A stretch of 7,515 bases of DNA from SURF-32 sp964648365 (GTDB taxonomy: Bacteria > Planctomycetota > Phycisphaerae > UBA1845), in assembly GCA_964648365.1 (NCBI GenBank), contig CAZYLK010000240.1, positions 1-7,515 of the forward strand, in the 5' to 3' direction. Shown in pieces: positions 1-6,574 of this stretch. Below the pieces are notes generated by a model. It was not told the origin of the DNA. It made no database searches and saw nothing but the letters and a program-made list of their open reading frames with translations. The first letter of the stretch is position 1; the number at the start of each line of letters is the position of its first letter. The position numbers and the translations under genes were made by a program.

Positions 1-615
1 CAGTATTCGCCCACGTCCGAGCTCGGCAAGAAGACCAAATCCACGCCGATGGGCAGCGTCGACTTCCCGCTCCACCCGCTGTCGGTGGCGATCGGCGCGG
101 AGGCGTCGTTCGTGGCCCGCTGCGTGGCGGTCAACACCAAGCACATGGGGGATGTCATCGAGCGCGCCGCCCGCCACAAGGGCACCTCGTTCGTCGAGAT
201 CTACCAGAACTGCAACATCTTCAACGATCTTGCGTTCGAGTACGCCTCCGGCAAGGACACCAAGGACGACACGACGATCATCCTGGAGCACAACAAGCCG
301 CTGGTGTTCGGCAAGAACCGCGACAAGGGAATCCGCCTCAACGGCATGGACCCGGAGATCGTCACGCTCGGCGATGGCGTCACCGAAGATGACCTGCTCT
401 TCCACGACGAGCGGGCCCCCGAGCCGAGCCTGGCGTACCTGCTCAGCCGGATGCACTACCCCCACTTCCCCGAGCCGATGGGCGTCTTCCGCGCCGTCGA
501 GCGGCAGACCTACGAGGATCTGGTCACACATCAGATCGACTCGGCAATCGCCAGCAAGGGCAAGGGCAAGCTGGAGGAGATGTACGACGACGGGGAGACG
601 TGGGTGGTGAACTAA
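1..615 (+). CDS. korB: 2-oxoacid:ferredoxin oxidoreductase, beta subunit (3' part)
   Basis: The reading frame is open from the first base of the window and ends at TAA 613-615, giving 204 residues; the 5' end lies outside. The first residues, QYSPTS, are the end of the (T)GGQYSPT motif typical of the thiamine-diphosphate-binding beta subunit of 2-oxoglutarate (or other 2-oxoacid) ferredoxin oxidoreductases. The later segment with HPLSVAIGAEASFVAR and SFVEIYQNCNIFND is also characteristic of KorB. The enzyme oxidatively decarboxylates a 2-oxoacid to acyl-CoA and reduces ferredoxin, as a cytoplasmic complex with the KorA alpha subunit, whose gene would be expected just upstream. KorB proteins of this long-tailed type are usually about 300-350 residues, so roughly the last two thirds is present. 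Codons end almost only in G or C. The family is clear; the substrate (2-oxoglutarate rather than pyruvate or another 2-oxoacid) is inferred from the motif style. Confidence 0.93.
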   Translation, partial: QYSPTSELGKKTKSTPMGSVDFPLHPLSVAIGAEASFVARCVAVNTKHMGDVIERAARHKGTSFVEIYQNCNIFNDLAFEYASGKDTKDDTTIILEHNKPLVFGKNRDKGIRLNGMDPEIVTLGDGVTEDDLLFHDERAPEPSLAYLLSRMHYPHFPEPMGVFRAVERQTYEDLVTHQIDSAIASKGKGKLEEMYDDGETWVVN

Positions 616-676
616 CCTGGGACGCGGCGCCGGGCGGCGGCACCGACCCTCGCGATGGCCTGCGTCCCTCGACATC

Positions 677-683
677 GGAGAGG
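677..683 (+). promoter_or_regulatory. Ribosome binding site for the 692 start
   Basis: GGAGAGG lies 8 nt before the ATG at 692. It is a strong Shine-Dalgarno match and is the reason for choosing this start and for regarding the small downstream ORF as a real gene. Confidence 0.6.
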
Positions 684-691
684 CGATACGC

Positions 692-997
692 ATGCTGAAC
701 GAGCGTCCGCTGATCACCGTAACGTCGCGTGGCACGCTGGTCGTGAACCGGCAGCGTGGGCAGCAGCCGCTCCGCATCCGCGTGAAGCCGAACGACTTGG
801 CATCGCTACGCGCGGCACTCGAAGCCATCGACGTTCCGGCCGCAGACGTCGATGAGATTACGGCAGTCGTTTCAGAAGAACGACCGTGCGACAGCGGAAT
901 CGGCGAGCGCGCGGCGGCTTGGGTCGGCCGGATGGTCGCACAGGCGTTGACCGGAACGTGGGCCATCGGCAGAAGCGTCTCCAGCGACGTGTTCTAG
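692..997 (+). CDS. Small protein of unknown function, possibly truncated by TAG
   Basis: This ORF encodes 101 residues from an ATG with a good ribosome binding site to TAG 995-997. I do not recognise a named function. An acidic middle part (about residues 40-65, with DVDEITAVVSEE) is followed by a hydrophobic helix-like stretch containing AAAWVGRMVAQAL and GTWAIG at about 73-94. This layout resembles the C-terminal part of AbiTii-type and related hypothetical proteins, which commonly end in a segment like 'LL...YYGL'. Directly after the TAG, in the same frame, the DNA encodes EILCRYYGLKN, which looks like that missing end. The TAG is therefore probably a nonsense mutation that removes about 9-11 residues, although a natural stop cannot be excluded. 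It lies between korB and a VapB/VapC-like pair, in the same frame as both, and may belong to that accessory module. The resemblance to AbiTii is recalled from family knowledge and was not searched. Confidence 0.6.
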   Translation: MLNERPLITVTSRGTLVVNRQRGQQPLRIRVKPNDLASLRAALEAIDVPAADVDEITAVVSEERPCDSGIGERAAAWVGRMVAQALTGTWAIGRSVSSDVF

Positions 998-1021
998 GAA
1001 ATCCTCTGCCGGTACTACGGC

Positions 1022-1273
1022 TTGAAGAACGGGGCGAAGAGGCCCGCGGCAAAGCTTGCCGCCGTCGCAACGAATGCCAAGGCGGTTGCCGCGCACGAGC
1101 GCCTCGTCGATGACCGGGAATTCTGGCAACACAAAACGGTCGGGGAACTCGCAGCAGAACAGGGCGTGAAGCCGATCGGGCGGCTCGAGGAGATCCTGGG
1201 CGCCGGCTCTGACTCTTGGGAGAGTGACGAGGAGTTTGAGGCGTTTCTTCGAGCCACGCGCGGTGAAAACTAG
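1022..1273 (+). CDS. VapB-like antitoxin of a PIN-toxin pair
   Basis: The frame encodes about 83 residues and ends at TAG 1271-1273, three bases before the ATG of the PIN-domain gene. The core DREFWQHKTVGELAAEQGVKP followed by LEEILGAGSDSW and EFEAFLRA matches the common short antitoxin pattern 'FW..KT.EELA.EQGV.P...LE.L.G.G...W....EFE.FL', usually encoded just before a VapC toxin. Antitoxins of this kind bind and neutralise the partner RNase and often repress their own operon. The start is uncertain. There is no ATG in frame, TTG 1022 is the only plausible start codon, and it has no good Shine-Dalgarno sequence. The frame is open back to the TAG at 995, so the N-terminus may have decayed or may once have been joined to the upstream ORF. 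The lysine/alanine-rich N-terminal part (residues 2-30) matches nothing I know. The family call rests on the C-terminal half. Confidence 0.6.
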   Translation: MKNGAKRPAAKLAAVATNAKAVAAHERLVDDREFWQHKTVGELAAEQGVKPIGRLEEILGAGSDSWESDEEFEAFLRATRGEN

Positions 1274-1276
1274 CTC

Positions 1277-1674
1277 ATGGAGTCGGTCATCCTCGACACG
1301 AACATCGTCTCGTATCTGATGAGGGATGACGATCTTGCGGAGCAGTATCGTGAGGCCATTGAGGGTCGCACCGCCGCGATTTCGTTCATGACCGTCGCCG
1401 AGCTCTATGAGGGTGCGTTCCGTCGGGCGTGATCTGAGCACCGACTGGCCCGTCTTCGCGGTACGCTCACTCACTACGTCATGGCGCCCTGCACGTACCA
1501 GGTCTGCGAAGCCTGGGGGCGCATCCGCGCCGGGCGCCGGTCCCAGCCGATCGCGGTCGACGACGCGTGGATCGCGGCCACTGCGATTACGCATGGCTGC
1601 CTCTTGTCACCCACAACCCGAAGGATTTTTCGGTAATAGAGGGGCTGACGATCATTACGCGCTACGGCGGGTGA
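1277..1674 (+). pseudogene. PIN-domain (VapC family) toxin, disrupted
   Basis: The ATG at 1277 starts MESVILDTNIVSYLM, the classic N-terminus of a VapC PIN-domain ribonuclease, with the first metal-binding Asp at residue 7. MTVAELYEG follows with the conserved Glu at 42. The frame then hits TGA at 1430-1432 after 51 residues. Beyond it, the same frame resumes PIN sequence: AWGRIRAG, then VDDAWIAATAITHG with the third acidic site. Around 1601-1603 one base is missing, because the family's expected end LVTHNPKDF continues only in another frame, from 1603 to TGA 1672-1674. With the TGA read as Trp (one base from TGG) and one C restored, the product would be 132 residues with all catalytic acids, a normal VapC length. 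Intact VapC toxins are Mg-dependent RNases, many of them cleaving tRNA. Here the protein would stop before the active site is complete, so no toxin is expected. The two lesions could also be assembly errors. Confidence 0.85.
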
Positions 1675-1727
1675 CACGGCCGCGGTAACCGCCACCGCCT
1701 GCGACGGGGGGCCACGATCTTGAGCTT

Positions 1728-1745
1728 CGGGTAACAATAAACCCG
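1728..1745. repeat. Inverted repeat CGGGT-N8-ACCCG
   Basis: A perfect 5-bp inverted repeat flanks the A-rich loop AACAATAA, about 35 bp before the start of the secreted-protein gene. It could be an operator or a small hairpin. It has no T-run and is not a convincing terminator. A second small dyad, GCGGT-A-ACCGC, lies at 1682-1692. Both are short enough to occur by chance. Confidence 0.3.
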
Positions 1746-1767
1746 TCCGAGCTGCGTTTGAGGGCGT

Positions 1768-1772
1768 GGGAG
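1768..1772 (+). promoter_or_regulatory. Ribosome binding site deciding the 1781 start
   Basis: GGGAG lies 8 nt before ATG 1781. It overlaps an alternative GTG start at 1766, which has no comparable site upstream. It therefore supports ATG 1781 as the start of the exported protein. Confidence 0.55.
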
Positions 1773-1780
1773 CTTACAGG

Positions 1781-3319
1781 ATGCACGCACGGACAAAGCT
1801 GACCGGCACACTGGTCCCCCTCACAGCGGCGCTGGCGCTGTGCCTGACGTCCATCGCTCAAGACCTCACGCCGCCGCACCCCACCGGGAGCGTGACCCCG
1901 CCGATAACGCTTCGACAGGATCTCGTGGACGAGTACTGGTACGGCGAGGACTTGGGCAGCTACAGTCTGACGCTCCGAGCAAACGGGTCGTTCGAGTGGA
2001 AATCGCACGGCTGCGGAGTGGGTGGACAAAATGAAGGAACGTACGAAGTCATCGGCGGCCTGCTCGTCCTGTCACCCGTCGACGAGGAAGTGACGTCCCT
2101 GGGCGGCAAACGGTTCATCCCCGTCAAGTGGGGTGAGCGGCTCTACCTGATACCCGAGGCAATCCGCGCGGCGTTTCGAGACGAGATTCTGGAAGGCCGC
2201 GAGCCGCGAATCGGCACCGGTGACGGCGACGCGTTCTATCTTCGCAACCGCGACTGGGGGAAGCCGGTCTCCGGTGTACCCACAGCCCCTGCGCCGTGGC
2301 GGGACACGTTCCGCGATCTGGTCCCCCTGCGAATCGAGGCGCAGGTGACCGACGTATGGCAGACGACGTGGGAAGGAAGCGACGTGACCCTCGTAACGGA
2401 CTGGGCGCGGCTTGACGCGGGAAAGCGGCAGGGCCTGCGTCCGGGCATGTGGCTGACGGTCGAAGCGCGGAATGGAACGGCGGGACGGCGGTCGGGGCAA
2501 GCGCTGCTGGCCATTGACAGAGTAGAAGAGGATTCTGCCGACGCGAAGATCATCGACGGCGGCGCCGGAAACCCCGCGCATTATGGCGTCGTTGTCGGGA
2601 GCCGGGCGACGATCACGACGTGTGTCATCTCGCCTGACTTCAAGCCGGAGCCGCCTTCAATCGAGCAGCTTGCGGCCAACGAGGCGGCCAGGAAGTTCCT
2701 GGCCGAAGTGGCTCGCACATACGCGTCATGTCGGTCCTATCGGGACGAAGGCATCGTGGAGACAGTGTACGTCAAGGAAGGAGGCGATCAGACGCGCAGG
2801 CTGAGTTTCTCAACTCGCTTCGTCAGGCCGGACAGGTTTCGCTTCGAGTACGGGCATCATGACAGTGACCAGTACGCACCCGCGTGCATCATCTGGCAGA
2901 AACGGGACCGCGTACGCGACTGGCAGGTCAGCCTCAAGCCACAAGCCGTCGGCGAGTTGTCGTTTGCGATCGCCGGTGCGACAGGCGTGTCGAGCGGTTC
3001 CGCTCACACCATTCCCTGCCTGCTCATACCCAACGTGTGTCTGACGCTCGGCCTGTCCGAGTTGGACGATATCGCGCTGGCCGGCGAAGAAACGCTCGAC
3101 GGCACCGTCTGCGTGAAGCTGAAGGGCAACAAATCGAACCTTACCCGTATCACCCTCTGGGTCGAGCGTGAGAGCAGGCTCGTCCGGAAAATCGTCGAGG
3201 AATCGCAGTTCGCCGCATTTCGAACTCGAGAGACGACGACGTATCGCCCCAGGATCAACACCGCGATCCCCGACGCGGATCTGGCCTTCGATCCACCGGC
3301 GCCATCCGACGACGACTGA
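1781..3319 (+). CDS. Secreted protein with LolA/DUF2092-like C-terminal domain
   Basis: The gene encodes 512 residues. ATG 1781 is chosen over GTG 1766 because of its ribosome binding site and because it gives a compact signal peptide: a basic start (MHARTK), a hydrophobic core at about 9-22 and a likely cleavage after SIA (residue 26). The only Cys in the core is in LALC, a poor lipobox, so a soluble exported protein is more likely than a lipoprotein. Residues 45-160 form a beta-rich domain (YSLTLRANGSFEW, FIPVKWGERLYLIP, AFYLRNRDW) of a kind I associate with environmental planctomycetes. Residues 183-280 look like a small barrel (LDAGKRQGLRPGMWLTV, GQALLAIDRVEEDSADAKI) resembling the C-terminal domain of FlgT-like proteins. 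Residues 297-505 resemble LolA/DUF2092 lipid-carrier folds: FLAEVARTYASCRSYRDEG, then FVRPDRFRFEY, then ITLWVERESRLVRKI. Such folds bind lipids or other hydrophobic ligands in the cell envelope. The role is unknown, and the domain calls are by resemblance only. It converges on the minus-strand CoA-transferase gene. Confidence 0.8.
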   Translation: MHARTKLTGTLVPLTAALALCLTSIAQDLTPPHPTGSVTPPITLRQDLVDEYWYGEDLGSYSLTLRANGSFEWKSHGCGVGGQNEGTYEVIGGLLVLSPVDEEVTSLGGKRFIPVKWGERLYLIPEAIRAAFRDEILEGREPRIGTGDGDAFYLRNRDWGKPVSGVPTAPAPWRDTFRDLVPLRIEAQVTDVWQTTWEGSDVTLVTDWARLDAGKRQGLRPGMWLTVEARNGTAGRRSGQALLAIDRVEEDSADAKIIDGGAGNPAHYGVVVGSRATITTCVISPDFKPEPPSIEQLAANEAARKFLAEVARTYASCRSYRDEGIVETVYVKEGGDQTRRLSFSTRFVRPDRFRFEYGHHDSDQYAPACIIWQKRDRVRDWQVSLKPQAVGELSFAIAGATGVSSGSAHTIPCLLIPNVCLTLGLSELDDIALAGEETLDGTVCVKLKGNKSNLTRITLWVERESRLVRKIVEESQFAAFRTRETTTYRPRINTAIPDADLAFDPPAPSDDD

Positions 3320-3352
3320 TCGTCCCCGCCCCCCCGGCCGCGAAGCGTCCGC

Positions 3353-5275
3353 CTACGCCGGCGTCTGCCGCACGTCGAACGGGATGCGCAGGTTGTACAC
3401 CCCCTGCGACAGGCGACTTTCCACGCCGTATCCGCACTTGTGGAAGACGCGCAACATGCCGTGGTTGCTGGCCAGCACGTCGGCGGTGAAGCCGGCGATC
3501 CCCTTCTGCTTCGCGATGGTCGTCATCGCGCTCATCAACTCCGTGCCGATCCCCTGGCCCTGCCAGTCGTCGCGTACCAGGAACGCCGCCTCGGCGAAGT
3601 TCGTGCGCGGCTCGCGCAGATAGTGGGCGATGGCGATCATCTCGGCGTCCTGCGTCGACTTGGTCAGCACGACCAGCGACATGTCCGCCTCGTAGTCGAT
3701 CTTGAGCAGCTCTTGCAGCTTCTCGTGCGGCATGGCGTGAATGGTGCGGAAGAAGCGATACTGCACCGACTCCGGCGACAGGCGATAGAACAGGTCGCGC
3801 AGCAGCGATTCATCCGTGAGCTTGAGCGGTCGCAGGAACGCCCGCTTGCCGCCCTTCAGGTCCACCCATTTCTCGAACTGGTCCGGATAGACCGGCATGT
3901 GGAACGGCATCTCGATCTGGTCGGCGTAGACCAGCCTGCGGGCCTTCGCCTCGGCCAGCAGCCACGGGCGGAACTTCGGATGGGCGATTTCGATCAGCGC
4001 CATCGCCCGCTCGCGGATGTTCTTGCCGTGCAGGTAGGCGGCGCCGAACTCGGTGACGACGTAGTGGACGTCGCCGCGGCTGGTCACCACGCCCGCGCCC
4101 GGTTTGAGGAACGGCACGATGCGGGAGATGGTCTCGTTCTCGGCCGTGGACGGCAACGCGATGATGGGCTTGCCGCCTTTCGATCGGGCCGCGCCGCGGG
4201 TAAAGTCCACCTGCCCGCCGATGCCGCTGTAAAACATCGTGCCCAGCGAGTCGGCGCAGACCTGGCCGGTCAGATCCACCTCGATCGCGGCGTTGATCGA
4301 GATCATCTTGTCGTTTTTGGCGATGATGAACGGGTCGTTGGTGTACTCCGTCGGGTGAAACTCGACCAGCGGGTTGTTGTCGATGAAGTCATAGAGCTTG
4401 CGCGAGCCCATGACGAAGCTGGCGATGATTTTGCCGCGGTGGAGCGTCTTGGCGGCGTTGGTGATCACGCCCTTTTCCACCAGCGGGATGATGCCGTCGC
4501 TGAACATCTCCGTGTGAATGCCCAGATCCTTGAAGCCGTCCAGAAAGTGCAGCACGGAATCCGGGATGGTGCCGATGCCGAGCTGGAGCGTCGCGCCGTC
4601 CTCGACCAGGTTGGCGATGTGCCGGGCGATGCGCATCGCCAGTTCATCCGCTTCGACGTGCGGCGTCTCCAGGATGGGCCGGTCGCTGGCGACCATCATG
4701 TCGATGTTGCGGGCGTGGATGAAACAGTCGCCCAGGCAGCGCGGCATGTTGGGGTTGATCTCCGCCACCACGAAGCGGGCCGCCTCGGTCGCGGCCTTGA
4801 CGATGTCCGTCGAGACGCCGTAGCTGCAATAGCCGTGCTCGTCCGGCGGGCTGACCTCGATCAGGGCGACATCGATTATGACGCGACCGGTCTGAAACAG
4901 CGCCGGAATCTCAGAAAGAAAGATCGGCGTGTAATCCGCGCGGCCCTCGGCGATGGCCGACCGGACGTTGGGGCCGATGAAATAGGCGTTGTGGCGGAAA
5001 CGGCCGCCCAGCCGCGGCTCGGCGTACGTCGCCACGCCCAGCGTCAGGATGTGGACGATTTCCGTGTCGCTGAGGTCGTGGCGCTCGGAGAGCGCCTCCA
5101 CCAGCATCTGCGGCTCGCCCGCGCCGGAGCCGACGAACACGCGCTGGCCGGTCCGGATCGTCGCGACCGCCTCCGCGGCCGTGACGAGCTTGTCCGCGTA
5201 GCGCTCGGCCCAGGCGGGCATTGACTCCATCGCCTCCGCTTCCGTCGATTCGATTTCGGTAAGTGTATCGGACAT
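3353..5275 (-). CDS. Bifunctional acetyl-CoA hydrolase/transferase and GNAT acetyltransferase
   Basis: The gene encodes 640 residues from ATG 5275 to TAG. Residues 25-460 form a class I CoA-transferase of the acetyl-CoA hydrolase/4-hydroxybutyrate CoA-transferase type. Landmarks are VSPPDEHGYCSYG (142-154), LQLGIGTIPDSVL (230-242), HTEMFSDG (254-261) with Glu256 as the likely catalytic glutamate that forms the CoA thioester, and GIGGQVDF (351-358), the loop that usually packs near CoA. Residues 475-632 form a GNAT domain with RDDWQGQGIGTELM (568-581), the acetyl-CoA-binding Q-x-x-G-x-G/A loop. Sequence databases hold a named family with this same fusion. The transferase part should move CoA between acetyl-CoA and another acid, or hydrolyse acyl-CoA. 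The GNAT part should acetylate an amine, perhaps a protein lysine, but its target is unknown. The start has no Shine-Dalgarno sequence; a TTG at 5284 would add three residues. The gene is 183 bp after the ANL enzyme gene and may have its own promoter. Confidence 0.92.
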   Translation of the reverse strand: MSDTLTEIESTEAEAMESMPAWAERYADKLVTAAEAVATIRTGQRVFVGSGAGEPQMLVEALSERHDLSDTEIVHILTLGVATYAEPRLGGRFRHNAYFIGPNVRSAIAEGRADYTPIFLSEIPALFQTGRVIIDVALIEVSPPDEHGYCSYGVSTDIVKAATEAARFVVAEINPNMPRCLGDCFIHARNIDMMVASDRPILETPHVEADELAMRIARHIANLVEDGATLQLGIGTIPDSVLHFLDGFKDLGIHTEMFSDGIIPLVEKGVITNAAKTLHRGKIIASFVMGSRKLYDFIDNNPLVEFHPTEYTNDPFIIAKNDKMISINAAIEVDLTGQVCADSLGTMFYSGIGGQVDFTRGAARSKGGKPIIALPSTAENETISRIVPFLKPGAGVVTSRGDVHYVVTEFGAAYLHGKNIRERAMALIEIAHPKFRPWLLAEAKARRLVYADQIEMPFHMPVYPDQFEKWVDLKGGKRAFLRPLKLTDESLLRDLFYRLSPESVQYRFFRTIHAMPHEKLQELLKIDYEADMSLVVLTKSTQDAEMIAIAHYLREPRTNFAEAAFLVRDDWQGQGIGTELMSAMTTIAKQKGIAGFTADVLASNHGMLRVFHKCGYGVESRLSQGVYNLRIPFDVRQTPA

Positions 5276-5289
5276 GGGGAACAATCCGG

Positions 5290-5317
5290 ATTAAGTCTGC
5301 CGCCTCGCGGCTGACAA
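5290..5317 (-). promoter_or_regulatory. Candidate promoter for the CoA-transferase/GNAT gene
   Basis: On the minus strand, TTGTCA (5317-5312) and CTTAAT (5295-5290) are separated by 16 bp. They match the sigma-70 -35 and -10 consensus at 5/6 and 4/6 positions. Transcription would start about 8 nt before ATG 5275, giving a very short or nearly absent leader, which agrees with the missing Shine-Dalgarno sequence. The spacer contains the small dyad CCGC-CTC-GCGG. Planctomycete promoters are poorly defined, so this is only a candidate. Confidence 0.3.
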
Positions 5318-5403
5318 GTGCTGTGACGCCAATCCGTGTTGCAAGATGCGTGCTAGCGAGACGCCGGTTTGCCGGGGCTTGATGCCAGAGCGACGCGCAG
5401 AAT

Positions 5404-5426
5404 CCGCCGGCGGTCAGCGGCCGCCG
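5404..5426. repeat. GC-rich hairpin downstream of the ANL gene
   Basis: CGGCGG (5408-5413) and CCGCCG (5421-5426) can pair as a 6-bp stem with a 7-nt loop. The 10-bp palindrome CCGCCGGCGG overlaps it at 5404-5413. On the minus strand it lies about 33 nt after the stop of the ANL gene. There is no U-run, so it is not a normal intrinsic terminator. It may protect the transcript end or be chance in G+C-rich DNA. Confidence 0.25.
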
Positions 5427-5458
5427 TCTCCGCACGGGGGCGAGCGTTGCGCGGGCCG

Positions 5459-6574
5459 TCAGTACACGCCCTCCACGATCGGCGATGCAAAACCGGAAAA
5501 CGGACGCACGTTTCCGACGCCGTCCCAGGGGTACCGTTCGCACGGCCGGGCGCGATAGGCCTCGTCACGCTCCAGGAACCGCGGCATGAAGAACTCGCGG
5601 GTTAGCGTCGTGAGCCGCGCCCGACCGACCTGCCCGTAGTCAACGACCCGGGTTGGATCGTCCGGATCAACGATCTCGACCATCGCCCGCGGCGACGGCG
5701 GATAGTAGATGATGTCGTACTGGTCGGCCGGGTCGAACGGGCGATGACAGGCCAGGCCCATGAGCGTGTTGCCGTAGGTCGGGACGAAGTCGATCCGCGG
5801 CCGGCTCCCGGGCTGGGGCGGGCCGTTTTCGAGCAACTCCTCGCGGGCAAACCGGTGAAACTGCGGCGTCATCTGCGTCCCGCCGCAGAAGACGCCCGTG
5901 ATGCCGGCCTGAACCAGGGAGATGCGTTCGCACAGCGCCTCCAGCAGCTTGGGCGTGGCGAACAGGCAGCGGATGTTCTCGTGCGCCTTCAGGAGGATCA
6001 GCGCCTGGTTGATGACGTGATCCTTGTATTCGTGCATCTCGCGAATGCGGCCCTGCTTGGTGAGCTTGACCACCCAGCGCGGGTCGAGATCGACGTTGAA
6101 GCAGATGCCGCCGCGGTGCTGGGCGAGGTGCTCGACCGCCAGGCGCAGACGGCGCGGACCGGTCGGACCGAGCATGAGCCAGTCGCCGCCCTTCGGGAAG
6201 TACGCGTCGTCCAGCGTTTCGCTGAACATTTCGTAGTCGGTGCGGAAGTCGTCGATGTTGATGCGCGACTTGGGTACGCCGGTGCTGCCGCCCGTCTCGA
6301 AAACGTAGACGGGTTTGCCGGCCAGCCCCTTCGGCACCCATCGCCGCACCGGCCCGCCGCGCAGCCACTCGTCCTCGAAGGGTGGAAGCAGATCAAGGTC
6401 ATCGTAGTTCTGGATGCGGTCACGAGGATCCCAGCCGAGCTTCTGCGCGAACTCAAGCCAGAAGGGGCAGCCCGTCTTCGGATCGAAGTGCCAGGCAACC
6501 ACCTCGCGCGTCTGGGCGTCGAGGCGCTTGCGGGCGGTGTGGGCGTCAGTGTTGGGCTGAAGTGGTACCGTCAT
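5459..6574 (-). CDS. Short ANL-superfamily adenylate-forming enzyme (PaaK/LuxE-like)
   Basis: From ATG 6574 the product is 371 residues; a TTG at 6616 would add 14, and neither start has a clear Shine-Dalgarno sequence. The ATP-binding loop is TGGSTGVPKSR (94-104). VFCGGTQM (228-235) and PTYGNTLMG (265-273) correspond to the central A4/A5 region, where most family members have YGxTE. DYGQVGRARLT (312-322) followed by PRFLERDEAYR (331-341) fits the 'G..G.l..T...........RD' region that holds the ATP ribose. ANL enzymes activate a carboxylic acid as its acyl-adenylate and then pass it to CoA, a protein or another acceptor. The length is that of LuxE-type acyl-protein synthetases and shorter than phenylacetate-CoA ligases (about 430-450), so the mobile C-terminal lid domain seems small or missing. 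The substrate is unknown. The nearby CoA-transferase gene suggests acyl or aryl acid metabolism, but that is inference. Confidence 0.75.
   Translation of the reverse strand: MTVPLQPNTDAHTARKRLDAQTREVVAWHFDPKTGCPFWLEFAQKLGWDPRDRIQNYDDLDLLPPFEDEWLRGGPVRRWVPKGLAGKPVYVFETGGSTGVPKSRINIDDFRTDYEMFSETLDDAYFPKGGDWLMLGPTGPRRLRLAVEHLAQHRGGICFNVDLDPRWVVKLTKQGRIREMHEYKDHVINQALILLKAHENIRCLFATPKLLEALCERISLVQAGITGVFCGGTQMTPQFHRFAREELLENGPPQPGSRPRIDFVPTYGNTLMGLACHRPFDPADQYDIIYYPPSPRAMVEIVDPDDPTRVVDYGQVGRARLTTLTREFFMPRFLERDEAYRARPCERYPWDGVGNVRPFSGFASPIVEGVY

Noticed and set aside
616..676. GC-rich repeats after korB as a terminator
   Set aside because: Only short, imperfect GC stems can be drawn and no T-run follows.
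1427..1435. TGA read as tryptophan or selenocysteine in the PIN gene (recoding)
   Set aside because: TGA ends other genes here, such as the secreted protein and the ANL enzyme. The same gene also has a frameshift, and no recoding hairpin is evident. A broken gene explains both lesions.
872..1594. A 240-codon open frame on the minus strand across the antitoxin and PIN genes
   Set aside because: The plus strand carries clear antitoxin and PIN motifs over the same bases. The minus product is Arg-rich and matches no family I know.
3320..3352. A bidirectional terminator between the convergent genes
   Set aside because: The 33-bp gap is C-rich, without a stem-loop followed by a T-run in either direction. 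The palindrome ACGCCGGCGT lies inside the end of the minus-strand gene.
3440..5224. A 594-codon open frame on the plus strand, opposite the CoA-transferase/GNAT gene
   Set aside because: It lies fully antisense to a clear enzyme gene. Its predicted product is rich in Val, Asp, Arg, Gly and His with no recognisable domain, as expected from the mirror of G/C-ending codons.
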